A stretch of 44,301 nucleotides of DNA from the NCBI GenBank assembly GCA_029257405.1, contig JARIBO010000028.1, forward strand, positions 1 through 44,301, written 5' to 3'. This stretch comes from Caryophanales bacterium (GTDB taxonomy: Bacteria > Bacillota > Bacilli > Bacillales > Amphibacillaceae). Position 1 is the first letter of the stretch, and each line of letters begins with the position of its first letter. The translations under genes and the position numbers were made by a program. Shown one piece after another: positions 34,972-44,300 of this stretch. The notes beneath the pieces are model-generated. The model was given only the letters and a program-made list of their open reading frames with translations. It searched no databases and was not told the origin of the DNA.

Positions 34972-35785
34972 TTTCCTTCCCTTCCTTTTTATCCGACTTT
35001 ACCTCGGTTTGTTTTGGAGTATCTTTTAAGTTATCTACTAAAAACTGCTTTAATTGATCTATGTCTAAATCACGTAACAGTTCACCCGTCTTAGAACAAG
35101 ACACTGCACCGGTTTCCTCTGAAACTATGATTGTTATTGCATCTGTCACTTCACTAATTCCTAAGGCAGCGCGGTGTCTTGTACCTAAATCTCTTGATAT
35201 AAAAGCACTCTCTGATAAAGGCAAATAACATGCTGCCGCAACAATTTTATTTTGTTTAATAATTACAGCTCCATCATGGAGTGGTGTGTTTGGTGTAAAT
35301 ATATTTGTAAGTAATTGACTTGTTAAAATTCCGTCAACAGGCGTTCCTGTTTCAGCATAATCATCAATTCCTGTTTCTTGTTCTATTGTGATTAAAGCTC
35401 CTATTCTTCTTTTAGCCATATATTCAGCTGATGTAACAATGGAATCAATTGTTTTATCTATTTTTTCTTCTTCAGATTTTCCACTTCTTGTAAAAATACT
35501 TCCTCGTCCTAATTGTTCAAGTGCTCTTCTAAGTTCTGGTTGGAATAAAATTATAATAACTAAGAACCCCCAAAGTATTGCTTGGTTCGTTAGCCACTGA
35601 ATTGTATGTAGATTTAATACGATACTTAGCACCCAAACAACAACTACTACAAAAATTCCTTTTAATAGTTGTATCGCTTTAGTGCCTCGAATAATCATAA
35701 TTAATTTATATAGAACATACCACACGAGAGCTATATCTATACCAATTCTTAATATATTTATTAGACTAAATCCCTCAGTTAGCAT
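34964..35785 (-). CDS. cdaA: Diadenylate cyclase CdaA
   Basis: This 273-residue membrane enzyme makes c-di-AMP from two ATP. Three N-terminal helices (about 10-30, 41-59, 65-82) precede a DAC domain with the catalytic DGA (171-173) in PLHDGAVII and the nucleotide-binding RHR (203-205) in GTRHRAALGISE. A charged Lys/Glu-rich tail ends the protein. c-di-AMP controls K+ and osmolyte balance and wall homeostasis. It is the first gene of cdaA-cdaR-glmM and is divergent from a VanW-domain lipoprotein gene. Confidence 0.95.
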   Translation of the reverse strand: MLTEGFSLINILRIGIDIALVWYVLYKLIMIIRGTKAIQLLKGIFVVVVVWVLSIVLNLHTIQWLTNQAILWGFLVIIILFQPELRRALEQLGRGSIFTRSGKSEEEKIDKTIDSIVTSAEYMAKRRIGALITIEQETGIDDYAETGTPVDGILTSQLLTNIFTPNTPLHDGAVIIKQNKIVAAACYLPLSESAFISRDLGTRHRAALGISEVTDAITIIVSEETGAVSCSKTGELLRDLDIDQLKQFLVDNLKDTPKQTEVKSDKKEGKENG

Positions 35786-35952
35786 GTGTACACTTCCTTT
35801 TCTTCTTTATTAAAAATAATTAACCCATGCTTATTGTAACATATTTTAGATCGTTAACTAAACAAATACAAAATAAGGATAAAAATCTCATGAAAGATAT
35901 GTTATTATTAATATAAGAATTTAGAAAAAGCATTAAACATAAGGAGACACCA

Positions 35953-36876
35953 ATGAAACTAAAACATTTTTTATTAACAGTGCTATTATTAAGTTCAGTT
36001 TTTTTAATATCATGTAGTAACGCGACCAATGAAGAAAAAAATAGTGAGAACTCAAGTGCAGAAGATGTTACAAAAGATAAGGATGTAGAAAAAAAAGATG
36101 TCGTAACATTGCCTGAAGAATCGCAATCAGTTACTACTTTTCCTTGGGATAAAGATGAGGATTTTTTAAATGCTTTAAAAAAGAATGATACAGATGTCCT
36201 TATTGCTGGTTTTTCTACAGTCTTTGAAGAATCTTCTCCTGAAGAGAGCGTAAATATAGACCTTGCTGCTAAAACAATTAATGGAACTATTGTAGAGCCT
36301 GGAGAAGTGTTTTCTCAAAACGAAACAGCAGGACCATATACAGAAGAAAAAGGTTATCTTGAAGGTATAGGTTACGCAGGTGGTGAAGTAATTAAAGATG
36401 TCGGAGGTGGTGTTTGTAACGTAGCAACGACACTATATAACACATCAATTGCTAGTAATCTAGATATCGTAGAGCGACACAACCATTCAATGCCTGTTCC
36501 TTATGTGCCATACGGTCAAGATGCAGCCGTTGCTTATGGTTATAAAGACTTTAAATTTAAAAACAATACAGATCACCCTATGCTTATTTGGACTGAGCTT
36601 GAAGACAATCGGCTTTACATGGGGTTTTATGGAAAAGAAAAAGCACCTGAAGTAACATGGGAACATGAAACATTAAGCGAAACAAAAACAACGACAAAAT
36701 ATCAAACTAATCCTGACTTAAATGAGGGTGAAGAAAACATTTTAATAGATGGAATGGATGGAAAAGTCGTTGAGTCCATTTTAAAAATTAAAGATGAAAA
36801 TGGTGAAGAAAAAATTAAAGATCTTGGTAAAAGCAGCTATAACCCTATGCTAAATATAATCGAAAGAAATGAATAA
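35953..36876 (+). CDS. VanW-domain lipoprotein
   Basis: This 307-residue secreted lipoprotein has a signal peptide with lipobox LISC (Cys21), then a Glu/Lys/Asp-rich linker to about residue 55. The VanW domain (about 95-225) shows GTIVEPGEVFSQNETAGPYT, DVGGGVCNVATTLYNTSI and HNHSMPVPYVPYG. VanW proteins occur in glycopeptide-resistance clusters and widely as wall-associated proteins of unknown action. Nothing here indicates resistance. The last about 70 residues are charged and resemble an appended G5-like segment. AAGGAG precedes ATG 35953. Confidence 0.85.
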   Translation: MKLKHFLLTVLLLSSVFLISCSNATNEEKNSENSSAEDVTKDKDVEKKDVVTLPEESQSVTTFPWDKDEDFLNALKKNDTDVLIAGFSTVFEESSPEESVNIDLAAKTINGTIVEPGEVFSQNETAGPYTEEKGYLEGIGYAGGEVIKDVGGGVCNVATTLYNTSIASNLDIVERHNHSMPVPYVPYGQDAAVAYGYKDFKFKNNTDHPMLIWTELEDNRLYMGFYGKEKAPEVTWEHETLSETKTTTKYQTNPDLNEGEENILIDGMDGKVVESILKIKDENGEEKIKDLGKSSYNPMLNIIERNE

Positions 36877-36886
36877 TAAAATGAAT

Positions 36887-36930
36887 AAAACGAGTAAGAA
36901 CAGCTAAACTGTTCTTACTCGTTTTATTTT
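36887..36930. terminator. Bidirectional terminator between the VanW gene and rocF
   Basis: AAAACGAGTAAGAACAG (36887-36903) pairs exactly with CTGTTCTTACTCGTTTT (36909-36925), with loop CTAAA and a T-rich tail. Confidence 0.9.
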
Positions 36931-36938
36931 TAACTAAA

Positions 36939-37829
36939 TTATTTTAACTTCTCACCTAAAAGTGAACTAATGAGTCCTACTGTTATTTCAGCTGTTTGGC
37001 TTTTAATATCAAGCATCGGATTTACTTCTACAAATTCAGCTGATGTTATTATTCCTGCGTCATGAAGAAGTTCCATTGTTAAATGACTTTCTCTGTAAGT
37101 AAGCCCTCCTAATACCGGCGTTCCTACACCTGGCGCTTCTGCTGGATCAATCCCATCAAGATCAAAACTTAAATGAACGCCATCAGTCTTATCTTTTAGA
37201 TAATTTATAGTTTGTGCGATAACTTCTGGCATACCCAATAAATCAACTTCATGCATTGTATATATTTTTATATTTAAGTCTTTAATTAACTTTTTTTCTG
37301 CTTCATCTAAATCGCGAATACCGATTAAAACAACATTTTCTGGTTTTATTTTTGCTGAATCATAATGAATGTTTGTTAACTCTGACTGCCCAAGCCCTAA
37401 ACTAGCCGCAAGCGGCATACCATGAATATTACCTGAGGGAGATGTTTTTTCTGTATTTAAATCGCCATGTGCGTCATACCAAATAACTCCTAGATTATTA
37501 TAGTGCGGGTATAAACCTGCAAGTGTACCTATTGCAATACTATGGTCGCCACCAAGAATTAATGGGAAATTATTTTTACTTACTATATTGTCGACTGTCT
37601 TTGCTAAATCCTTATTTGCCAAGACAACTTCAGATAAATTTTTTAATTCTTCTTTTTCTTCACCCACTAAAGGTACTTCAATATCACCTAAATCTATTAC
37701 TTCATGATTTAGATTTTGAAGGCGTTCTTTAACGCCACCATAACGAATAGCACTCGGTCCCATATCAACGCCCCGACGACTTTGTCCTAAATCCATCGGA
37801 ACACCTACTAGTGATATTTTTTTAGACAC
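36939..37829 (-). CDS. rocF: Arginase
   Basis: This 296-residue manganese enzyme splits arginine to ornithine and urea. Metal ligands are visible: His96 in GGDHSIAIG; Asp119, His121 and Asp123 in WYDAHGDLN; and the Asp pair in [21 protein letters not shown] and SAEFVEVNP complete the family pattern. The start is GTG 37829 after GGAGGGG. It follows mvaK2 by about 30 nt, so it may receive read-through from the mevalonate operon as well as having its own signal. Confidence 0.95.
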   Translation of the reverse strand: MSKKISLVGVPMDLGQSRRGVDMGPSAIRYGGVKERLQNLNHEVIDLGDIEVPLVGEEKEELKNLSEVVLANKDLAKTVDNIVSKNNFPLILGGDHSIAIGTLAGLYPHYNNLGVIWYDAHGDLNTEKTSPSGNIHGMPLAASLGLGQSELTNIHYDSAKIKPENVVLIGIRDLDEAEKKLIKDLNIKIYTMHEVDLLGMPEVIAQTINYLKDKTDGVHLSFDLDGIDPAEAPGVGTPVLGGLTYRESHLTMELLHDAGIITSAEFVEVNPMLDIKSQTAEITVGLISSLLGEKLK

Positions 37830-37858
37830 TTTAATCCCCTCCTATTTATAATACATTT

Positions 37859-38932
37859 TTACTTAGAGTAGATATTTAAATCGAGTGGGACTATTTCTTG
37901 TTTTTCCCATGCTTCTTTAAGACTTTCTATATTAGATTCTGCTGGAATAAATGCAATTCCGCAATCTCCACCGCCTGCTCCTGATAGCTTGCCAGCTCCC
38001 AAAGCATCTTTTGCAGCTAAACTTAATTTATAAAGCTTTTTTGTTTCTATTTTAACGTTAGCTCGCCTACCTACTTCATAAAGCGCACGACGATTCATTT
38101 CGATACCGGTAAAAATATCTTCTTGTCTATTCTTTTTAATACCTTGCAACAAAATATCTACAGCTTCTTTACTCGTAGCTAGAAATTTTTTATAATCTAT
38201 TATATTTGTTTCTTTTAATTTTCGTAATTGATTTACTAAACTTTTGGTTGATGCAGGTAATCCTGTCCATCCTACAGCAAATTGGATATTTTCAGGTAGC
38301 GTTAGTTTATTAATTGATAAATAGTTCCAATCAGAAGTGATTACTTCTGTTACAGTGGACGTTGTTTGATATTTTTTCAATAACCATTCTGCTTGAAATG
38401 ACGTATATTCAATCATTCCCGTAAATGAAGATGCAGCTATGTCAGCTCCTGAACCATTACCTTGAGTTATAACATGAGCTAATGATGCAATTTTGAAAAC
38501 TAGCATTTCTGTTGTATCTTCTGGCATGAATTTTTTTAGTATTGCTTCAACTACACTCGTAACTACAGCTGCACTTGATCCGAGTCCATATTTTATTCCT
38601 TTTGAATCTGCAAGTTCACTTTTTACTTTTATTTTAATTGGCGTTAGTTTATGGTTATTTTCTGTTAAATAATCGTACGTAATTTTTATTGCCTGATCAA
38701 CAAAACGTGTTGCATTAGATGCTTTTGTCATTTTTAAATTTCCTGCTTTATAAGTCCAGGCTAAATTTCTTAAATTATAATTCTCTAAAGTTAAATTATT
38801 ATAAGTGGCATCTTCTATTCTCACATAAACGAATCGATCAACTGCCGCAACAATTAATTTGTAATTCGGTTCTAAAACTGCAAATTCCCCTGCGATCATT
38901 AGTTTCCCGGGTGTTTTAACCTCAATCTTCAT
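37859..38932 (-). CDS. mvaK2: Phosphomevalonate kinase
   Basis: This 357-residue GHMP kinase adds the second phosphate to mevalonate. It begins VKTPGKLMIAGEFAVLEP, has the ATP loop KYGLGSSAAVVTSV (about 115-128), a ligand region GNGSGADIAASSF and the C-terminal GAGKLSGAGGGDCGIAF. It starts 11 nt after mvaD and is the last mevalonate gene here. Confidence 0.95.
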   Translation of the reverse strand: MKIEVKTPGKLMIAGEFAVLEPNYKLIVAAVDRFVYVRIEDATYNNLTLENYNLRNLAWTYKAGNLKMTKASNATRFVDQAIKITYDYLTENNHKLTPIKIKVKSELADSKGIKYGLGSSAAVVTSVVEAILKKFMPEDTTEMLVFKIASLAHVITQGNGSGADIAASSFTGMIEYTSFQAEWLLKKYQTTSTVTEVITSDWNYLSINKLTLPENIQFAVGWTGLPASTKSLVNQLRKLKETNIIDYKKFLATSKEAVDILLQGIKKNRQEDIFTGIEMNRRALYEVGRRANVKIETKKLYKLSLAAKDALGAGKLSGAGGGDCGIAFIPAESNIESLKEAWEKQEIVPLDLNIYSK

Positions 38933-38943
38933 TTAAACAGCTC

Positions 38944-39921
38944 CTATAAATATGAAATGCCTGCACCTACACGACTTAAAATAACATCTGATACATCTTC
39001 AGTTTCTCTTAATGTTTTTTCGACTTCTGATTCATTTTCTGGTTGATAAAGCACTTTAACATTTGGCCCAGCGTCAATTGTAAAGTAAGCTGGAATACCT
39101 TTTTTTCGTAAATTTTGAACAGTTTGCATAACCCGCATTGTTGCATCTGTCCAATATGTAAATGGCGGCTTTGCTCCAAGTGTTGTTGCATGCATTTTTA
39201 AACAATTGGCTTCTGCTACTGCACCCACACGGGTAAAGTCCATCTCTTTAATACCCGCTTTAATTTCTTCTAAATCTGCAGGAATACCTGCTAACCAACC
39301 ATCATAAAACTCTGAAGTATCTACAGTACGCTTCATACCTTCTCGGCTTGATATATCTTTTTCTGTTTCATTTAATACAACAGCTGCGACACGGATATCC
39401 CAATGTTTTTGAGGGGCTATTTCTACTGCATAAGAGTCTGACCCATCTTCTTTACTTCCTTTTTCCCACTCAACGAATCCGCCATAAATCGATCTACACG
39501 CTGATCCAGAACCTTGTCTCGTTAATTTTGATAATTCGACATCTGATACATTTAAATTAGCAGCTTTTGTTGCTGCAGCAGCAAGTGCTGCAAATCCTGA
39601 GGCTGAAGAAGCAAAACCTGCTGCAGTTGGTACTGCATTGGTAGAATTAACTTTTGCAAAAAGATTCCCAAGATTTCCATATTCTCTAATTAAATTAAGG
39701 TATTCATGAACACGTTCATAAGCAACTCCTGTTATTTTTTCACCATCTAAGATAAACTCATCTTTTGTTAACGCTTTATCATATTCAACTGTTGTTTTTG
39801 TGTAAAAACCATCTAAAGTTACCGATAAGCTATTATTAGTTGGTAAAATTAATTCCTCATTACGTTTACCCCAATATTTGATTAATGCAATATTTGTATG
39901 TGCTTTAGCTGTCGCCTTCAT
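38944..39921 (-). CDS. mvaD: Diphosphomevalonate decarboxylase
   Basis: This 325-residue GHMP-fold enzyme makes isopentenyl diphosphate from mevalonate diphosphate. It has AHTNIALIKYWGKRN, the ATP loop TAAGFASSASGFAAL and GSGSACRSIYGGFVEW. The decarboxylase Asp is expected in YFTIDAGPNVKVL. I start it at ATG 39921 with GGGGAG upstream; an in-frame GTG at 39936 includes that RBS. The 73-nt gap to mvaK1 has short direct repeats but no clear terminator. Confidence 0.95.
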   Translation of the reverse strand: MKATAKAHTNIALIKYWGKRNEELILPTNNSLSVTLDGFYTKTTVEYDKALTKDEFILDGEKITGVAYERVHEYLNLIREYGNLGNLFAKVNSTNAVPTAAGFASSASGFAALAAAATKAANLNVSDVELSKLTRQGSGSACRSIYGGFVEWEKGSKEDGSDSYAVEIAPQKHWDIRVAAVVLNETEKDISSREGMKRTVDTSEFYDGWLAGIPADLEEIKAGIKEMDFTRVGAVAEANCLKMHATTLGAKPPFTYWTDATMRVMQTVQNLRKKGIPAYFTIDAGPNVKVLYQPENESEVEKTLRETEDVSDVILSRVGAGISYL

Positions 39922-39994
39922 ATATATACTCCCCACTTTATATCATTTTATTATAAAATAAAAAACCGATATAAATACCGATTTCTTATGTTTC

Positions 39995-40951
39995 TTATGT
40001 TTTTTTAAGTACAAATGGCCAGGCTGATTCCGCTCCTGACTCAAGCAATTTTTCAGTTAATTGCTTAGAGTGAAGTTCGTTTTTAGCAAGCGCTATAATA
40101 CAACCTCCGTTACCTGCACCCGTTAATTTTGCACCTAAGGCACCTTCATCTAATGTTAATTTAATTAACTTATTTAAACCAAGGTCACTCACGCCAAGTG
40201 TAACAAGTTCTTTTTGTGCTTCAGTGAGTAAAAAACCTAACATTTGTTTACTAGAATTCTCGAGAGATTCACGTACTTGATAAGTAATCTCGCCTAAATG
40301 TTGCATCGTTTTTTCAATTTTTTTCGGTGCCGCATTCATCAATTCTCTTACAGTACCTACTGCTGTTTTTGTATCCGCTTCACGTCCTGAATCAGCAACA
40401 ACAAAATGAAATTCACCTGTCGTTTTAATATAATCAATTGGTTCTTCTCTTTGATACCATACAGGTCTCTCTGAATTAACAGCTAAAGAATCAATCCCAC
40501 TAGGCGAACCATGTGCATGAGTCTCAGCAATGTTTGCAAATTCTAACACTTGTTTTTCAGTAAATGTTTTTTCTGAATAAGTAAACAAAGATTTAACAAC
40601 AGCAGTAGCAACTGCTGCACTTGATCCTAAACCTTTTCCAGGTGGGATAGTTGATTTTACTTCAATTAATAAATCTTTATATGGTAATTTTAATATCTTC
40701 AATGTGTGTTTAATCGTACTTACTATTCCTTTAAGTAGTGTAGGTGCTTTGCTGATTGGACCACTATAAAGGTCACTTTTTAAGTATATTTCACCCGGCA
40801 TATATTCAACAATCGATTCCACTCCAATCAATGGAAATGGCAACGCTATCGCAGGTTGTCCGTAAACAACAGCATGTTCTCCGATTAATATTAGTTTACT
40901 TTGAGCAAAGCCTATCGCTTTTTTATTAGCAGTGATATTTTTAGCACTCAT
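39995..40951 (-). CDS. mvaK1: Mevalonate kinase
   Basis: This 318-residue GHMP kinase phosphorylates mevalonate. It has KLILIGEHAVVYGQPAIALP near the N-terminus, the ATP loop PPGKGLGSSAAVATAV, the catalytic region HGSPSGIDSLAV and the end motif KLTGAGNGGCIIAL. ATG 40951 overlaps the mvaA stop as ATGA, indicating translational coupling; a GTG at 40960 is in frame but less likely. Confidence 0.95.
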   Translation of the reverse strand: MSAKNITANKKAIGFAQSKLILIGEHAVVYGQPAIALPFPLIGVESIVEYMPGEIYLKSDLYSGPISKAPTLLKGIVSTIKHTLKILKLPYKDLLIEVKSTIPPGKGLGSSAAVATAVVKSLFTYSEKTFTEKQVLEFANIAETHAHGSPSGIDSLAVNSERPVWYQREEPIDYIKTTGEFHFVVADSGREADTKTAVGTVRELMNAAPKKIEKTMQHLGEITYQVRESLENSSKQMLGFLLTEAQKELVTLGVSDLGLNKLIKLTLDEGALGAKLTGAGNGGCIIALAKNELHSKQLTEKLLESGAESAWPFVLKKT

Positions 40952-42234
40952 TTTAAACACTCTTTTAGTAGCGCTTTTGCTCGACTTACGCGAATTTGGT
41001 TTTCACTCACCATACGCTCAGCAATCACATCTACTAAATCTCCTGTTGCTCCTGCAGCCATCGCTACTGAACGAGCATGCAAAGCCATGTGACCTTTTTG
41101 AATTCCATCAGTCACAAGCGCTTTTAAAGCACCTAGATTTTGTGCAAGTCCAACAGAAACAACGACTTGAGCTAATTCTGATGCTGATTCGATATCTAAA
41201 ATATCATAAACAAGTCCTGCCATTGGATGCACACGACTAGCACCACCAACAATTCCGAGTGACATTGGTAATTCGAGTTCACCTACTAAGTCTCCCGCAT
41301 CATTTTTAGACCATGTAGTCATTGATCCATACTGACCGTTTCTTGAAGCGTAGGCATGTGCGCCCGCTTCTACTGCTCGCCAATCATTTCCTGTTGCAAT
41401 AATAACTGGATCAATCCCGTTCATAATCCCTTTATTATGAGTTACTGCACGATACGGATCCGAAGCAGCAAACTCGTATGCATGAATAATCCCATCTCTT
41501 ACTCTCTCTCCTGAAAACCCTTCAGTTTCAAGTAATTTAGTCGGAATTGTACAAGTTGCTTTAGCTAAACTTCTATCTGCATAATTCGATAAGATCCTTA
41601 AATAAACTTTCCCTTTAGTAAGTACCTCCACATTAGGCGCAATTGATTCAACCATTGTATTAATCATATTCGCACCCATTGCATCACACGTATTAACATA
41701 AAGATGAATAATAAGCATCTTATTATAAACAGATTCTGATTCGTTTAATATACGAACATCTAAATCTTCAGCCCCACCACCCCGTTTTTGTAAACTTGGG
41801 TAAGCCTCATTTGCAAGATTAATTAAATCTTGCTTTCGTTCGAGGATTGTTTGTTTTGCTAAATCAAAATCTTCACAACCAATTACCTGAATTTGACCAA
41901 TCATGACACGATCTGTTGCTTTTGTTTTAAACCCACCTGCATCGCGAACTATTTTTGCAATATAACTTGCAGATGCAATAATTGATGGTTCTTCAACAGC
42001 CATCGGTATTTTGTACTCTTTATCATTAATTAAAAAATTCAAACCTAAACCAAGCGGTAATTGAAATGTACCTATTACATTTTCAATCATCTTATCCGCT
42101 GTTTCTAAATCAAGTGCTTCATTTGTGTATAATATTTCTTTTTTTTCTGTGGTTAAATTAAGTTGTTGATCTAATAATTCTCTACGTTCTTTCACATCCA
42201 TTTTATAAAACCCTGGAATTCTAGATGTCGCCAT
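40948..42234 (-). CDS. mvaA: Hydroxymethylglutaryl-CoA reductase, class II
   Basis: This 428-residue enzyme reduces HMG-CoA to mevalonate, the committed step. Catalytic residues appear in the expected motifs: Glu in MIENVIGTFQLPLG, Lys in HNKGIMNGID, Asp in ATGNDWRAVEAG, and His in GHMALHARS near the C-terminus. Its length and sequence match the class II bacterial type. I start it at ATG 42234 (MATSRIPGF), 5 nt after GAGGGTGA. It heads mvaA-mvaK1-mvaD-mvaK2; mvaS is not in the window. In S. aureus mvaA is separate, opposite mvaS, so this linkage differs. Confidence 0.95.
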   Translation of the reverse strand: MATSRIPGFYKMDVKERRELLDQQLNLTTEKKEILYTNEALDLETADKMIENVIGTFQLPLGLGLNFLINDKEYKIPMAVEEPSIIASASYIAKIVRDAGGFKTKATDRVMIGQIQVIGCEDFDLAKQTILERKQDLINLANEAYPSLQKRGGGAEDLDVRILNESESVYNKMLIIHLYVNTCDAMGANMINTMVESIAPNVEVLTKGKVYLRILSNYADRSLAKATCTIPTKLLETEGFSGERVRDGIIHAYEFAASDPYRAVTHNKGIMNGIDPVIIATGNDWRAVEAGAHAYASRNGQYGSMTTWSKNDAGDLVGELELPMSLGIVGGASRVHPMAGLVYDILDIESASELAQVVVSVGLAQNLGALKALVTDGIQKGHMALHARSVAMAAGATGDLVDVIAERMVSENQIRVSRAKALLKECLK

Positions 42235-42378
42235 TTCATTCACCCTCACGCAGTATAATAGATAATCTATTAACGATTAATTAATAAATATAAAACTCAT
42301 TCACTTACTATTATTTTAATTATAACAAAAAACTGTAAATCTATCGCCTTTTTCCTTCTAAAAGTTAATTTAAATAAC

Positions 42379-42415
42379 AAAAAACAAGGTAAACGTCACA
42401 GTTACCTTGTTTTTT
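42379..42415. terminator. Terminator of the tRNA operon
   Basis: AAAAAACAAGGTAA (42379-42392) pairs with TTACCTTGTTTTTT (42402-42415). It follows tRNA-Gln on the minus strand. The 42250-42378 stretch between it and mvaA holds only AT-rich promoter-like sequence. Confidence 0.85.
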
Positions 42416-42448
42416 GACTCCATTTAAGATGGACAATTATTTATTTGA

Positions 42449-42519
42449 CTGGGCTACAAGGATTCGAACCTTGGATGACGGGACCAAAACCCGTTGCCTT
42501 ACCGCTTGGCTATAGCCCA
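42449..42519 (-). tRNA. tRNA-Gln (UUG)
   Basis: The cloverleaf reads TGGGCTATAGCCAAGCGGT from the 5' end, with anticodon loop TTTTGGT (anticodon TTG), the T-loop GGTTCGAATCC and a matching acceptor TAGCCCA. CCA is not encoded after it. It is the last gene of the tRNA operon. Confidence 0.95.
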
Positions 42520-42530
42520 ATATATAAAAA

Positions 42531-42615
42531 TGGTGGTGGGGGGCAGATTCGAACTGCCGAACCCGTTGGGAGCGGATTTACAGTCCGCCGCGTTTAGCCA
42601 CTTCGCTACCCCACC
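42531..42615 (-). tRNA. tRNA-Tyr (GUA)
   Basis: Acceptor GGTGGGG pairs with CCCCACC, the anticodon is GTA in ACTGTAAAT, and a long variable arm typical of bacterial tRNA-Tyr is present. The 3' CCA is encoded and included. Confidence 0.95.
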
Positions 42616-42627
42616 TAAATAAAATAA

Positions 42628-42703
<76 letters not shown>

Positions 42704-42730
42704 GATAACTTATCAAAACTATAATACTTA

Positions 42731-42802
42731 TGACCCGTACGGGATTCGAACCCGTGATACCACCGTGAAAGGGTGGTGTCTTAACCGCTTGACCAACGGG
42801 CC
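42731..42802 (-). tRNA. tRNA-Glu (UUC)
   Basis: The 5' end is GGCCCGTTGGTCAAGCGG, the anticodon loop CTTTCAC (anticodon TTC) and the acceptor closes with ACGGGTC plus A. CCA is not encoded. It is the first gene of the tRNA operon. Confidence 0.95.
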
Positions 42803-42820
42803 AACAAAACAACAAATCTT

Positions 42821-42849
42821 ATTATAAGCAATAATTTTAAAGAAGTAAA
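42821..42849 (-). promoter_or_regulatory. Promoter of the tRNA operon
   Basis: On the minus strand TTTACT (42844-42849) and a perfect TATAAT (42821-42826) are 17 bp apart, ending about 19 bp before tRNA-Glu. Confidence 0.7.
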
Positions 42850-42908
42850 GCATTAACCCTTTTCTTTTACTGGGATGCCAGAAATTATTTATTATTATCT
42901 CATTTAGG

Positions 42909-42937
42909 TTGTTGTGGTATCAGTCTTCGCTTATAAT
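42909..42937 (+). promoter_or_regulatory. Promoter of fabI
   Basis: TTGTTG (42909-42914), 17 bp and TATAAT (42932-42937) precede the fabI RBS by about 20 bp. I see no clear FapR box. Confidence 0.6.
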
Positions 42938-42968
42938 AAATACGTACATAAATTTATGGAGGTGCCAG

Positions 42969-43745
42969 ATGTCTGATTTACTAAAAAATAAAAATATTGT
43001 CATCATGGGTGTTGCTAACAAAAGAAGTATTGCTTGGGGGATTACTAAATCACTTCATAAAGCTGGAGCGAACCTTATTTTTACTAATGGAACAGAACGT
43101 TCTTATAAAAGCTTAGCAAAACTACTTGAAACTAACGAAATAAAAGCAAGTCATATTGCAATTTGTGATGTTGCAAATGATGAAAATATTGAACGTACAT
43201 TTAAAGAAATTCATAATAAAGTTGGAGTTATTCACGGAGTTGTTCACTCAGTCGCATTTGCTAATACCGAAGATTTAAAAGGAGATTACGCAGATACATC
43301 ACGAGAAGGTTACTTACTTGCCCAAGAGATTAGTTCTTACTCACTTGTAGCAGTTACAAGAGCAGCACGACCATTTATGACTGAAGGCGGTAGTATCGTC
43401 ACACAGACTTATTTAGGATCTGAAAGAGTCATTAAAAACTACAACGTAATGGGTGTTGCAAAAGCAGCTCTTGAAGCAAGTGTGAAATATTTAGCTGAAG
43501 ATGTTGGTAAAGATAATATTCGTGTAAATGCAATTTCTGCAGGCGCAGTGAGAACTTTATCAGCAAAAGGCGTTTCAGGATTAAATGAAATTCATTCACT
43601 TATTGAAGAGCGAGCACCATTACGTCGTAATACCAATCAAGATGAAGTCGGCGATGCGACTATGTTCTTAATCAGTGATTTATCACGAGGAATTACAGGC
43701 GAAATCCTTCATGTTGATTCTGGGTATCATATTTTAGGACTATAA
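42969..43745 (+). CDS. fabI: Enoyl-[acyl-carrier-protein] reductase
   Basis: This 258-residue short-chain dehydrogenase performs the last reduction in fatty-acid elongation. It has the FabI cofactor motif GVANKRSIAWGI (14-25) and the region TYLGSERVIKNYNVMGVAKA with Tyr148, Tyr158 and Lys165, the FabI Tyr-x6-Lys pair. It ends with GITGEILHVDSGYHILG. I start it at ATG 42969 after GGAGGTG; a longer frame from 42909 would begin within the promoter. Confidence 0.95.
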   Translation: MSDLLKNKNIVIMGVANKRSIAWGITKSLHKAGANLIFTNGTERSYKSLAKLLETNEIKASHIAICDVANDENIERTFKEIHNKVGVIHGVVHSVAFANTEDLKGDYADTSREGYLLAQEISSYSLVAVTRAARPFMTEGGSIVTQTYLGSERVIKNYNVMGVAKAALEASVKYLAEDVGKDNIRVNAISAGAVRTLSAKGVSGLNEIHSLIEERAPLRRNTNQDEVGDATMFLISDLSRGITGEILHVDSGYHILGL

Positions 43746-43752
43746 ATTTTAA

Positions 43753-43788
43753 ATAAAAGCTGAACTCACTTTTGAGTTCAGCTTTTAT
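43753..43788. terminator. Bidirectional terminator between fabI and niaR
   Basis: ATAAAAGCTGAACTCA (43753-43768) pairs with TGAGTTCAGCTTTTAT (43773-43788), followed by TTTTT; the right arm reaches the niaR stop codon. Confidence 0.9.
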
Positions 43789-44300
43789 TTTTCGATTAGT
43801 ATACCCGCTTCTTTTAAAGCGGTACAAGCCGCCATAATTTTTTCATTTGAATCGGCTGTTAATGTGTGAATATGAACACCATCAGTCAACTCAGATAATA
43901 AGAATGCATCGGTTTGTGAAATTTTTTCCACAAATTCTTTTGCATCAAATCGACTGCTAATCATTAATGTCCCTGTTAATTCACCGTAAAATGCATGTTC
44001 GACAATCACATCCTGAACGGTAACACCACAATCTACGATTATTTCTAATTCATGCAAGGTCTGTTCAGGCGAGTGCTTACAGACTACTTTCTTTTTAAAC
44101 AAAGCCGTGTCATCTGTGTCTAAAACATATATGTAACCTCGATTTGTAGCCATAATCGGTTCGTCACTTACTTTCAATAATGATATGTCTTGAACAATCA
44201 CTTGTCTACTTACATTCGTTTGTTTGGCAAGTTCATTACCTGTAATCGGTTGAGATGAATTTTTTAAGGCTTTTATAATTGCATTTCTTCTTTCTTCACC
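43785..44300 (-). CDS. niaR: Niacin-responsive repressor NiaR/YrxA (5' end cut by window)
   Basis: The frame stays open from 44300 at the edge, giving 171 residues; only a few N-terminal residues should be missing. An HTH_11-type winged helix comes first (RRNAIIKALKNSSQPITGNE, then LAKQTNVSRQVIVQDISLLK). A 3H domain follows, with VDCGVTVQDVIVEHAFYGEL and LTDGVHIHTL, whose histidines bind metal in this family. NiaR represses NAD-precursor uptake and synthesis genes when nicotinic acid is present. A shorter start at GTG 44201 would delete most of the HTH and is rejected. Confidence 0.88.
   Translation of the reverse strand, partial: GEERRNAIIKALKNSSQPITGNELAKQTNVSRQVIVQDISLLKVSDEPIMATNRGYIYVLDTDDTALFKKKVVCKHSPEQTLHELEIIVDCGVTVQDVIVEHAFYGELTGTLMISSRFDAKEFVEKISQTDAFLLSELTDGVHIHTLTADSNEKIMAACTALKEAGILIEK

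Noticed and set aside
39955-39994. Terminator between mvaK1 and mvaD
   Set aside because: ATCGGT copies here are direct repeats, not inverted, so no stable stem forms despite the T-rich tail.
37523-41240. Plus-strand open frames within arginase and the mevalonate genes
   Set aside because: They are leucine-rich mirror translations of conserved minus-strand genes with no initiation signals.
42862-42878. Small CTGG/CCAG hairpin upstream of the fabI promoter as a FapR operator
   Set aside because: The arms are only 4 bp and do not match the FapR consensus as I recall it.
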